Virus record (IMG/VR): IMGVR_UViG_3300028228_000044
Location: 1-31,693 of that record
DNA: 31,693 nt
DNA from: a virus
Strand: one strand, 5' to 3'
Shown here piece by piece: positions 13,974 to 21,274 of this stretch; within the stretch, counting starts at the first letter, position 1; the number at the start of each line of letters is the position of its first letter. The notes below the pieces were generated by a model that was given only the letters and a program-made list of their open reading frames with translations, ran no database searches and had not been told where the DNA came from. The translations under genes and the position numbers were made by a program.

Positions 13974-14377
13974 ATGGCTAATCTAAAACCTATAGTAGTA
14001 AAGACAGAACTCATGTGGGATGATAGAGAAATAATTAACCCTCAGAGTAAAAAGTATCAGATTAATCTAACTCATCTATCAGATGACGCTGTAAAAAACT
14101 AACAGAGATTGGCGTTAAAGTTAGGAACGATAAACATGATCCAGAGCAAGGTAACTATATAGTAGTCAAATCAGCAAATTATCCAATCAAGGCAGAGCTT
14201 GAAGACGGCACTCCAATTATTAATGCTAAAATTGCAAATAATTCTAAAGCAGTCGCTACAGTTAAGCCTTACACTTGGACCTTTTCTGGTGACACTGGTG
14301 TAGGTACTGGTGCAGGTAGGATAGTTGTTACTGAGTACGCAGAGTACACTGGTCCCAGTATGGACAATCCTCTCTAA
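13974..14377 (+). CDS. ssDNA-binding protein, possibly made by -1 frameshift
   Basis: The frame from ATG 13974 (AAGGA upstream) gives 42 residues and stops at TAA 14100-14102. The -1 frame then continues without a break to TAA 14375-14377, with no usable start of its own. The join is GT-A-AAA-AAC-TAA: a perfect slippery heptamer at 14093-14099 read in the correct phase. The joined product is about 134 residues. Features such as KKYQINLTHLSDDAVK, then NYPIKAELEDGTPI and KPYTWTFSG, match single-stranded DNA-binding proteins of marine podoviruses, and the place between polymerase and exonuclease fits. A missing A in the run (6 instead of 7) would also explain it. Confidence 0.7.
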
Positions 14378-14390
14378 CTTGTCTAAGTCA

Positions 14391-15089
14391 ATGGATAAAG
14401 CGTGTGGTTTAATCGATGGAGATATCCTGGTTTATCGTGTCGGATTCTCTGTCGATGACCCTGCAGAGGAGAAGTTTGCAATATCTCGCATGGGTAACTT
14501 TGTTGAGAACTTAATAAGATTAAAAGGTATTGATTCTTATGAAGGTTATTTAACAGGGAAGACCAACTATAGATCAGAGATTGCCACCGAACAACCTTAT
14601 AAGGGGAATCGTAAAGATGCTAGAAAACCTGTACATTACGATACTCTGCGTGATTACCTTATATCTAATTGGAATTTTATAGTCATTGAAGGTCAAGAAG
14701 CTGATGATGCATTGGGAATCAAAGCGTATGAATTACCAAAAGATTCTAGTTGCATAATGACCATTGATAAAGATTTAGATATGATCCGAGGTTGGCACTA
14801 CAACTTTGTTAAGCGAGATTTATATTATGTTACTGAAAGGGAGGCTATAAAGAATTTCTATCTTCAGTTACTTACTGGTGATCGTGTTGATAACATTCCA
14901 GGTCTTAAAGGTATTGGTCCAGTAAAAGCCAATAAAATTCTTGAGAACTGTACAACTGAGAAAAGTCTTTTCAAAGCTGTGAGTGAGAAATACGATCATG
15001 ACCTTGATAAAATGACAGAGCGTGGAAGGTTATTATGGATAAGAAGAAAAGAGAATCAGCTATGGAAACCGCCAAGAACTTCACAATAG
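14391..15089 (+). CDS. 5'-3' exonuclease (FEN-like, T7 gp6 type)
   Basis: The 232-residue protein has the acidic metal sites of the 5' nuclease family: LIDGD near the N-terminus, EGQEADDALG near 101-110, and TIDKDLDM near 124-131. GDRVDNIPGLKGIGPVKANKIL is a helix-hairpin-helix region. It likely degrades host DNA and removes primers. The ATG at 14391 is chosen because homologous sequence begins with CGLIDGDILVYR just after it; an upstream frame extension lacks similarity. The 3' end overlaps the next gene by 55 nt. Confidence 0.9.
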   Translation: MDKACGLIDGDILVYRVGFSVDDPAEEKFAISRMGNFVENLIRLKGIDSYEGYLTGKTNYRSEIATEQPYKGNRKDARKPVHYDTLRDYLISNWNFIVIEGQEADDALGIKAYELPKDSSCIMTIDKDLDMIRGWHYNFVKRDLYYVTEREAIKNFYLQLLTGDRVDNIPGLKGIGPVKANKILENCTTEKSLFKAVSEKYDHDLDKMTERGRLLWIRRKENQLWKPPRTSQ

Positions 15090-15421
15090 GTTATGTGCAA
15101 TGGGTTGATGCTGTCTCTGACGCTGGGTGGGATATTGAATCAAAAGCAGAAGTACATCCATGTCTAAGCATAGGATTTATAGTTGATGAAACACCAGATG
15201 CTATTTGTCTTGCTGCTGTGATATCACATGAGCAGTCCAACTCTAGGATACATATTCCTAAAGGATGGATTAAAAGTATTAAGAGAGTCACACTAGATAA
15301 ATTCTTAAACATAGGGAGAAAACCATTAAAACCCACAGTGCAAAAGCAAAAGGCAGAAGACTCCAACAGTGGTTCAGAGATGCGATCCTCGAAGTCTTTC
15401 CCTTTTCCAAAGACGATGTAA
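15035..15421 (+). CDS. Phage protein of unknown function, 128 aa
   Basis: Residues about 10-105 (NFTIGYVQWVDAVSDAGWD, then CLSIGFIVDE and RIHIPKGWIKSIKRV) look like a compact, conserved marine-phage protein found beside replication genes. The last 30 or so residues, from about 97, overlap the endonuclease frame and are of low quality, suggesting a C-terminal extension made by loss of an earlier stop. The ATG at 15035 lies inside the exonuclease gene and has AAGG upstream; ATG 15062 is an alternative. Confidence 0.6.
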   Translation: MDKKKRESAMETAKNFTIGYVQWVDAVSDAGWDIESKAEVHPCLSIGFIVDETPDAICLAAVISHEQSNSRIHIPKGWIKSIKRVTLDKFLNIGRKPLKPTVQKQKAEDSNSGSEMRSSKSFPFPKTM

Positions 15422-15681
15422 GGTCAACGAGCATGGGAGCTGCTGGCGAGGACATCCTGTTCTCTAAGGAAGTAGGTGACCAGCTAGGGATATCTATTGA
15501 GTGTAAGTCAAGAGAGTCAATGGCTGTCTACTCTTTCTACTCTCAAGCAGATGACAACTGTCCTGAAGATAGAGAGCCTGTTGTTGTCATTAAACAAAAC
15601 AAGTCTGCACCTCTTGTTGTGGTTGATGCGGTGTACTACTTATTACTCTTGGAGAAAGCTTATGAGCAATATCAACACTAA
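15325..15681 (+). CDS. Endonuclease or resolvase-like protein with probable ATT start
   Basis: The product (118 aa) begins IKTHSAKAKGRRLQQWFRDA and includes a STSMGAAGEDILFS segment and an ISIECKSRE motif. This E-x-K type pattern is typical of restriction-like or Holliday-junction nucleases encoded next to phage replication genes. Upstream, the frame is closed at 15298-15300 (TAA), and no ATG, GTG or TTG occurs before 15433, which would delete the conserved N-terminus. ATT 15325-15327 has AGGGAG six nt upstream, so it is the best start. It overlaps the previous gene by 97 nt. A sequence error is the alternative. Confidence 0.68.
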   Translation: MKTHSAKAKGRRLQQWFRDAILEVFPFSKDDVRSTSMGAAGEDILFSKEVGDQLGISIECKSRESMAVYSFYSQADDNCPEDREPVVVIKQNKSAPLVVVDAVYYLLLLEKAYEQYQH

Positions 15682-15820
15682 GGATTACTTATACCAATAC
15701 ACTATTAAATTAATTAGAGAAGCTCTTAGAGAAGGTGGATCAAAGGAAGGTCTTTATAAAAGATACACCTATAAAGAACTTAAAGAACTTAACAAAAGAA
15801 GTATGGAGAAATCTATATGA
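15662..15820 (+). CDS. Small basic protein, 52 aa
   Basis: The frame from ATG 15662-15664 (GGAG seven nt upstream) encodes MSNINTKDYLYQYTIKLIRE and a Lys/Tyr-rich end with KELKELNKRSMEKSI. It overlaps the end of the endonuclease gene by 20 nt and joins the next gene at ATGA. Helical and basic; it may bind nucleic acid. Not recognised. Confidence 0.6.
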   Translation: MSNINTKDYLYQYTIKLIREALREGGSKEGLYKRYTYKELKELNKRSMEKSI

Positions 15821-16581
15821 GACACTTAGTTATACCTGACACACAATGCAAACCTGGTAACTCATTCGATCATTTAGAGTGGGCAGGTAAGTATGCAGTC
15901 AAGACTAAGCCTGATGTCATAGTTCACTTAGGAGATCACTGGGATATGTCAAGCCTTAGTGTCTATGATATTGGTAAGAAGTCTTTCGAAGGCAGAACAT
16001 ATAGTGATGACGTTAAAGCAGGTAATGATGCCCTGTCTGTGTTTATGAAACCTATCGTTGATGAACAGAAGAGACAGCATGAGAACAAGAAGAAAGTATG
16101 GAAGCCTAAGAAGATATTCCTTATCGGGAACCATGAGTATCGTATAGATCGTGCAATAGATTCTGATAGGAAGTTAGATGGGCTGATAGGTTATAAGGAC
16201 TTCAACCTAAAGAAGTATGGTTGGGAAGTACATAACTTTTTAGATGTAGCTATTGTAAATGGTATTGCTTATAGTCATTACTTCACATCTGGTGTGATGG
16301 GTAGACCTGTGAGTAGTCCACATTTAATGTTGCAAAAGAAACATATGAGTTGTATCATGGGTCACGTTCAAGACAGAGGTATCTCTTACAGCAAGAAAGC
16401 TGATGGCTCTAGTATCACTGGCTTGTTTGCTGGCATCTTCTACCAACACGATGAGGAGTATCTAAACCCTCAGACTAACGGTAGCTGGTCTGGTATCTGG
16501 ATGTTGAACGAAGTAAACAATGGTAGCTTTGACGAGATGCCCGTATCAATTAACTACTTGAGGAAACAATATGGAAATTAG
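15817..16581 (+). CDS. Calcineurin-like metallophosphoesterase
   Basis: The 254-residue protein shows the metal-binding pattern of this superfamily: PDTQ near residue 7-10, LGDHWD near 38-43, IGNHEYR near 107-113, YSHYF near 152-156, and GHVQDRG near 177-183. It probably uses two metal ions to hydrolyse phosphoesters. Substrate unknown; nucleotide or nucleic-acid cleavage is reasonable beside nucleotide metabolism genes. Similar genes occur in SIO1/cobavirus-like and cyanophage podoviruses. It overlaps both neighbours by a few bases. Confidence 0.88.
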   Translation: MRHLVIPDTQCKPGNSFDHLEWAGKYAVKTKPDVIVHLGDHWDMSSLSVYDIGKKSFEGRTYSDDVKAGNDALSVFMKPIVDEQKRQHENKKKVWKPKKIFLIGNHEYRIDRAIDSDRKLDGLIGYKDFNLKKYGWEVHNFLDVAIVNGIAYSHYFTSGVMGRPVSSPHLMLQKKHMSCIMGHVQDRGISYSKKADGSSITGLFAGIFYQHDEEYLNPQTNGSWSGIWMLNEVNNGSFDEMPVSINYLRKQYGN

Positions 16582-16858
16582 TGAGACACTAACAACAAGA
16601 GAAGGACAGTACGGAAGATATGAAATAGTTAGTCAGATCAGTCAAGACATAAAGAAAATCATGAGGCAGTCACCTAACTACTACATCATGCCTGACTATG
16701 CTCGTGAAAGTTTAGACATGATTGCTAATAAGATGGCACGTTTACTTAACGGTGACTTTATGCTGAACGATTCATGGCATGACATAAGTGGTTACTCTGC
16801 ATTAGTTGTTATGACTAATGAAGACAAGGAGACTAATGATGAACTTGACGCTTGTTGA
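16571..16858 (+). CDS. DUF6378-like phage protein
   Basis: The 95-residue helical protein has TTREGQYGRYEIVSQISQDI near the start and SLDMIANKMARLLNGD followed by DSWHDISGY, the pattern of a small phage family (DUF6378) usually found in nucleotide or replication gene clusters. Its conserved Glu, Asp and Lys residues recall MazG-like all-alpha nucleotide pyrophosphatases, but that link is only suggestive. The start lies within the end of the phosphoesterase gene. Confidence 0.7.
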   Translation: MEISETLTTREGQYGRYEIVSQISQDIKKIMRQSPNYYIMPDYARESLDMIANKMARLLNGDFMLNDSWHDISGYSALVVMTNEDKETNDELDAC

Positions 16859-16991
16859 ACTTAAAGAAAAATTATCAGTGCTGGATGAGACTGTAATATT
16901 AGAGTTACTAGACTTAACTACTGTTGACATCTTGAACAGATTTGAAGATATTATTGAAGAAAATTACGACAAACTTATTGAGGAAATATAA
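16839..16991 (+). CDS. Small acidic protein, 50 aa
   Basis: The frame (MNLTLVELKEKLSVLDETVI, then LELLDLTTVDILNRFEDI) is acidic and fully helical. It starts at the second of two ATGs inside the end of the previous gene and stops on TAATG with ribonucleotide reductase. Similar small leucine-rich acidic proteins precede reductase genes in marine podoviruses. It may help the neighbouring enzymes, but no function is known. Confidence 0.65.
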   Translation: MNLTLVELKEKLSVLDETVILELLDLTTVDILNRFEDIIEENYDKLIEEI

Positions 16992-18880
16992 TGGATTTTT
17001 ACCAGGAATACATAGCTAAAAGCAGGTACTCACGATTCTTAGAAGAAGAAGGACGCAGAGAGAATTGGTTTGAAACAGTTGATAGATACATGGACTTCAT
17101 GAAGAACCATCTAGAGACTAAGATGAATTACACGATACCTATGCAGACAGACTCAGAGCTGCGTGAGGCTATTAAGAACTTAGAGATAGTACCTTCTATG
17201 CGCTCTATCATGACAGCTGGTAAAGCCCTTGAGAGGGACAACACAGCAGGTTACAACTGTGCCTACCTACCTGTTGATGATCCTAAGTGCTTTGATGAGG
17301 CGATGTACATACTACTGTGTGGCACTGGTGTTGGCTTCAGTGTTGAGAAGAAGTACGTTGACAAGCTACCTGAAGTACCTCATATGATGTTTGAGTCAGA
17401 CTCTACTGTTGTGGTATCAGACAGCAAGGAAGGATGGGCTAAGGCATTACGTCAAGTCATAGCCCTGTTGTACTCAGGTGAAGTACCTAAGTGGAACACA
17501 GATAAGGTTCGTCCTGCAGGTGCTAGGTTAAAGACATTCGGTGGTAGAGCTAGTGGTCCTGGTCCTTTACATGAGCTGTTTGAGTTTGTTGTGCGTAAGT
17601 TTAAGTGTGCCTCAGGACGTAAGCTGACCACACTAGAAGCACACGACATCATGTGCAAAGTAGCAGAGGTAGTGGTTGTAGGTGGTGTTAGACGTTCAGC
17701 AATGATCTCACTGTCTGACTTAGAAGATGACAAGATGCGTAACGCTAAGACAGGCCAGTGGTGGGAGGCTAATCCTCAACGTGCGTTAGCTAACAACTCT
17801 GCTGTGTATGCTCGTAGACCTGATGTTGGTCAATTCATGGACGAGTGGAACAGCCTGTATCACAGCCACTCAGGTGAACGTGGTATCTTCAATCGTGAAG
17901 CTGCTCAGTTTCAAGCAGGTAAGAATGGACGTAGAGATACTGACCAGGAGTTCGGCACTAACCCATGCTCTGAGATTATCCTTAGACCTTATCAGTTCTG
18001 TAACCTCTCTGAGGTTGTTGTTCGAGAGAGTGATTCGATCTATGATCTTGAGCGTAAGGTAAACCTGGCTACAATACTTGGAACCTATCAGTCCACAATG
18101 ACACACTTCCCTTACCTCAGAAAGATATGGAATCGCAACACTGAGGAAGAAAGATTGTTGGGTGTCTCATTGACTGGTATCCTTGATAACAAAATACTAG
18201 GAGATACAATTGTTCAAACTAAAACTCTTCTTGAAAAACTTAAGATGGAAGCTGCAGAGACAAACAAACTTCTCGCAAGCGATCTTGGCATTCCTATCTC
18301 TGTCGCTATTACTTGTGTTAAACCTAGTGGTACTGTGTCTCAGCTTGTTGATAGTGCCAGTGGCATTCATCCACGCCATAGTCGTTATTATATCAGACGT
18401 ATTCGTGGCGATAAGAAAGACCCTCTTTCCACCTTCATGATGGAGCAAGGCATACCCTTTGAGGATTGTGTCATGCGTCCTGAGTCTACTACTATCTTTA
18501 GCTTCCCTAAGAAAGCACCACACAATGCACTACTGCGTGAGGACTTGACTGCAGTCCAACATCTGGACTTATGGATGATGTATCAGCAACATTGGTGTGA
18601 ACACAAACCTTCAGTGACTATCTCAGTCAATGAGGACGAGTGGGTTGAGGTTGGTGCGTGGGTGTGGAAGAACTTCGATGATGTATCTGGTGTCAGCTTC
18701 TTACCCTACGATGGAGGTACTTATAAACAGGCTCCATACGAGGAATGCAGTGAGGAAGAGTATAAAGAATTGTTGCATAAGATGCCTCAAGAGATTGATT
18801 GGGACAGTCTCATCGAAGTGGATGATAATGTCGAAGGTGCTCAGCAGTTGGCTTGCTCTGCTGGAGTCTGTGAAATTTAA
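16991..18880 (+). CDS. nrdJ: Adenosylcobalamin-dependent (class II) ribonucleotide reductase, monomeric type
   Basis: The 629-residue enzyme reduces ribonucleoside triphosphates using vitamin B12. Active-site residues: thiyl-radical Cys C326 in NPCSEI with N324 and E328, the redox pair C90 (AGYNC) and C337 (FCNLSE), and the C-terminal shuttle pair C622/C627 in CSAGVC. It is shorter than the Lactobacillus enzyme (739). No intein or split is seen. It needs no iron centre or small subunit but needs host B12. It works with ThyX to supply dNTPs during rapid phage replication. Confidence 0.95.
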   Translation: MDFYQEYIAKSRYSRFLEEEGRRENWFETVDRYMDFMKNHLETKMNYTIPMQTDSELREAIKNLEIVPSMRSIMTAGKALERDNTAGYNCAYLPVDDPKCFDEAMYILLCGTGVGFSVEKKYVDKLPEVPHMMFESDSTVVVSDSKEGWAKALRQVIALLYSGEVPKWNTDKVRPAGARLKTFGGRASGPGPLHELFEFVVRKFKCASGRKLTTLEAHDIMCKVAEVVVVGGVRRSAMISLSDLEDDKMRNAKTGQWWEANPQRALANNSAVYARRPDVGQFMDEWNSLYHSHSGERGIFNREAAQFQAGKNGRRDTDQEFGTNPCSEIILRPYQFCNLSEVVVRESDSIYDLERKVNLATILGTYQSTMTHFPYLRKIWNRNTEEERLLGVSLTGILDNKILGDTIVQTKTLLEKLKMEAAETNKLLASDLGIPISVAITCVKPSGTVSQLVDSASGIHPRHSRYYIRRIRGDKKDPLSTFMMEQGIPFEDCVMRPESTTIFSFPKKAPHNALLREDLTAVQHLDLWMMYQQHWCEHKPSVTISVNEDEWVEVGAWVWKNFDDVSGVSFLPYDGGTYKQAPYEECSEEEYKELLHKMPQEIDWDSLIEVDDNVEGAQQLACSAGVCEI

Positions 18881-18882
18881 CG

Positions 18883-19158
18883 ATGCCTGATCCTATCTTA
18901 CTAGCGTCCTTGTTTGAGTTTCTAGCTCTAATCTCTTGCTACCCACAAGATGCTGAGTTCAAGCAAGGCGTTAGTAATTATTTCCAAGAAGGTACTATAA
19001 CACTAACACCTGTTGCAATGACTAAAGATTATGTTATAGTTCATGAGTTGTTTCATTATTGTCAGTGGGATAGGGATGGTAATGCAAAGAACTGGAGTGA
19101 GTGGCGGTTAAGAGAAAGAGATGCAAAAACAGTTGAGTACATTTATTTAAACAAATAG
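18883..19158 (+). CDS. Small HExxH (zincin-like) protein
   Basis: The 91-residue protein has an N-terminal hydrophobic stretch (ILLASLFEFLALISCY), a beta-like middle (GTITLTPVAM), then VIVHELFHYCQWDRD and an acidic/basic helix (SEWRLRERDAKTVEY). HELFH is a zinc-metalloprotease signature, and downstream Glu residues could supply the third ligand. It could be a minimal metallopeptidase. It follows the reductase by two bases. Its target is unknown. Confidence 0.65.
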   Translation: MPDPILLASLFEFLALISCYPQDAEFKQGVSNYFQEGTITLTPVAMTKDYVIVHELFHYCQWDRDGNAKNWSEWRLRERDAKTVEYIYLNK

Positions 19159-19167
19159 GAGAAACTT

Positions 19168-19266
19168 ATGGGACTAATAGAAATATTAGGACTACTATTC
19201 ATGACGTACATGACACTGGTTCTAGTAGCTGTAGTAATAGGAGTAATAATAGAGAAATGGAGATAG
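19168..19266 (+). CDS. Tiny membrane peptide, 32 aa, end of the rightward arm
   Basis: A 32-residue frame with one long hydrophobic helix (LIEILGLLFMTYMTLVLVAV, then VIGVIIEKWR). AGGAG precedes its ATG at 19168. It is the last rightward gene; the leftward gene at 19283-19441 ends just 16 nt away. It could be a small membrane or lysis-related peptide. No function recognised. Confidence 0.5.
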   Translation: MGLIEILGLLFMTYMTLVLVAVVIGVIIEKWR

Positions 19267-19282
19267 GCTTGGCAGAATATAT

Positions 19283-19441
19283 CTAATCTTTTCTATTATT
19301 AATTAGCTCAAATAGGGTGCGAACTTTATCTTCTAACACAGATATCCTCGCCCCTATTTCTGCTTTCCAAGTGATAGCCATGAACACTACCAGCAATAGT
19401 CCTGAGATAATCTCCCAGAAGTTGATGATGAAGTTCTCCAT
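19283..19441 (-). CDS. Holin-like membrane protein, 52 aa
   Basis: The 52-residue frame has one membrane segment (ISGLLLVVFMAITW, about 12-25) followed by a charged heptad-like region (ARISVLEDKVRTLFELI). Its ATG follows the stop of the lysozyme-bearing gene at once (TAG-ATG), and the GATGGAG context is weak. Location after a lysozyme gene and single-helix layout make a holin or anti-holin possible. It is the last gene of the leftward arm. Confidence 0.5.
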   Translation of the reverse strand: MENFIINFWEIISGLLLVVFMAITWKAEIGARISVLEDKVRTLFELINNRKD

Positions 19442-21274
19442 CTAGTTACTTTTTCTTCTCTGGCTATTTATGTACTCTCTCGGTGAGTAGTCATCCTTCT
19501 TAAATAAGTCACGATTTCTTTTGTTGTCACCTATGAACATAAATTTATCCTCCTCCCCAATACGTGGTGGATCATTTCGATGATACATAACTCTCTTACC
19601 AGACTCCATTGGATCAGAAGCACGAGGGTTAGGTTTAAATGTAAATCCTTTATCTGCTTTCTTTGCAGCTGCATCTATTCTATCTTGAATAGCTTTAGGT
19701 GGTTCCTTGCTACCAAACAAGTCATTCATCCACACCCTGACCCTGTCCATTACTCCTTTGTCTCCATCCTTGCCTACATTAGCTTGTAGTCTACCCATCA
19801 TCTCAACATACGAGTTGTTATTCCAGAGTTCCTCATAAGCTGCTTGCTTAAGAGAGCTGAGGTTGCCATCTTTAGGGTTAGCCATTCTTGCTTCAACATA
19901 GGTGGAATACTTTTCATTCCATCCGTCATTAATGTCTCCACGATAGTGAGCATCTATAAGTGCTTTCTGTTCTTTTAAATCTACATCCTTAAACACACGA
20001 ACCTTGTTTCTAACTTCCTTTATCTTAGCGTTCATGGCTTCAGGTGGTGTCATCTCAGCATATTTACCTGTCTGGCCTACACCTGCTGTAGCAACACCTA
20101 CTGTGTCCTTATACCATCCTGGTCTATAGCCTTCTTTCCTTACCAAGAACTTCTGAAGCTCATTCAGTTTGATTCCGTAGGCATCCTCTACTTCCTTAAT
20201 AGCATCTTCACCGTAGTGATGAGGTACGTTTTTATTAAAGGTAGTTGGTGGTGTGTTAGACCATATGTTACCAGTAACCTGTGCTTGACTCGTTTCGATT
20301 ACGTCTGCAGCACCTGCTTCAGTAATTAAAGATAACGAAGGTATTTCTTTATCTCTATAAGAATCAATCTCTCTTGCTAACTCACTTAAAGTAGCAGAGT
20401 CTGCGCCAAGTTCAGATAGTCTTTGATAGTCTTCTTCAAGCGTCTCGATTATCTCTGATGTAGTAGGAGCATCGCCTACCTTCACAATAGATGGCTTTAG
20501 TTCAATAGTGTTTACATTCTCTGTTTGGGTAGACATCTCGCCACCACCGTAGGCTAGCACAGCAGCTCTACGCTCTTCTTCTTGCATACGTCTTAGCTCA
20601 CTGACCTGTGTATCAGGAGTCATTAAACCTTGTCCGTTATAAGGCATATCCATGCTACCAGAGTCCATCACTGCTTTTCTCCTAACCGCTTCTTCTCTTT
20701 CTCTTTGGGCTATTGCAACACCTTCTTCATTCCTATTGTATTCGTTCTCTTGTCTTTCTACAGGGATGTTATTCTGTAATAATGCTTCTCGTCTCCTTCT
20801 GTCCTCAGCTATCTTAGCATCATACATAGCCTCCTCTGTAGAAGTGCCTAAGCCTCTGTCTTTAGGTCTTCTTAAATTCTCTTCTCTTCTTAAATTCTCT
20901 TCTACTTGTAATTGATTTAATCTCCAGTCAGAACGAGCTTCAGGGATTGCACCAGCGAGTACCTCATCCGGTGTCATTAGACCTGCTGGCTTTTTATAAT
21001 CAAACACTTCACCCTGACCATACCCTCCACCACTGGTAAATGATTGGTTATTAGGAGTGTTGTAATTATTACTATATCCTACAGAAGGGTCTGCACCACT
21101 ACCATAATAGTAAGCATACTCACTAGGAGTAGCTTGACCAGCTTGAGCTGCTCTGTTACTTGCTGTTTGATAATCAATCTTGGCTCTGTTCTCTGCTGCT
21201 GTTCCAGAACCTACACCAATACCTTTTAATCTATTAACAAGATTACCTAATAAGTCATCGAATGCGTTAGCCAT
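19442..21274 (-). CDS. Internal virion protein with T4-type lysozyme (GH24-like) domain
   Basis: The 610-residue protein has a long, low-complexity charged N-terminal part (about 1-350) with internal repeats: GLMTPD at 98 and 216, and EENLRR twice at 125-136. A C-terminal muramidase domain follows. The residues E381, D390 and T396 have the exact 9- and 6-residue spacing of the T4 lysozyme triad (E11, D20, T26), in KEGYRPGWYKDTVGVATAGVG. It probably opens the peptidoglycan during DNA entry. As no separate endolysin is visible, it might also serve in lysis. Confidence 0.8.
   Translation of the reverse strand: MANAFDDLLGNLVNRLKGIGVGSGTAAENRAKIDYQTASNRAAQAGQATPSEYAYYYGSGADPSVGYSNNYNTPNNQSFTSGGGYGQGEVFDYKKPAGLMTPDEVLAGAIPEARSDWRLNQLQVEENLRREENLRRPKDRGLGTSTEEAMYDAKIAEDRRRREALLQNNIPVERQENEYNRNEEGVAIAQREREEAVRRKAVMDSGSMDMPYNGQGLMTPDTQVSELRRMQEEERRAAVLAYGGGEMSTQTENVNTIELKPSIVKVGDAPTTSEIIETLEEDYQRLSELGADSATLSELAREIDSYRDKEIPSLSLITEAGAADVIETSQAQVTGNIWSNTPPTTFNKNVPHHYGEDAIKEVEDAYGIKLNELQKFLVRKEGYRPGWYKDTVGVATAGVGQTGKYAEMTPPEAMNAKIKEVRNKVRVFKDVDLKEQKALIDAHYRGDINDGWNEKYSTYVEARMANPKDGNLSSLKQAAYEELWNNNSYVEMMGRLQANVGKDGDKGVMDRVRVWMNDLFGSKEPPKAIQDRIDAAAKKADKGFTFKPNPRASDPMESGKRVMYHRNDPPRIGEEDKFMFIGDNKRNRDLFKKDDYSPREYINSQRRKSN
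20868..20903. repeat. Perfect 2 x 18-bp tandem repeat inside the lysozyme-bearing gene
   Basis: CTTCTTAAATTCTCTTCT is repeated without change. It codes, on the minus strand, for a duplicated EENLRR hexapeptide. Length 18 keeps the frame, so slippage could change the repeat number without breaking the protein. Confidence 0.9.

Noticed and set aside
14325-14390. Longer N-terminus for the 5'-3' exonuclease
   Set aside because: The extension overlaps the end of the ssDNA-binding protein frame and lacks a ribosome site; family similarity starts after ATG 14391.
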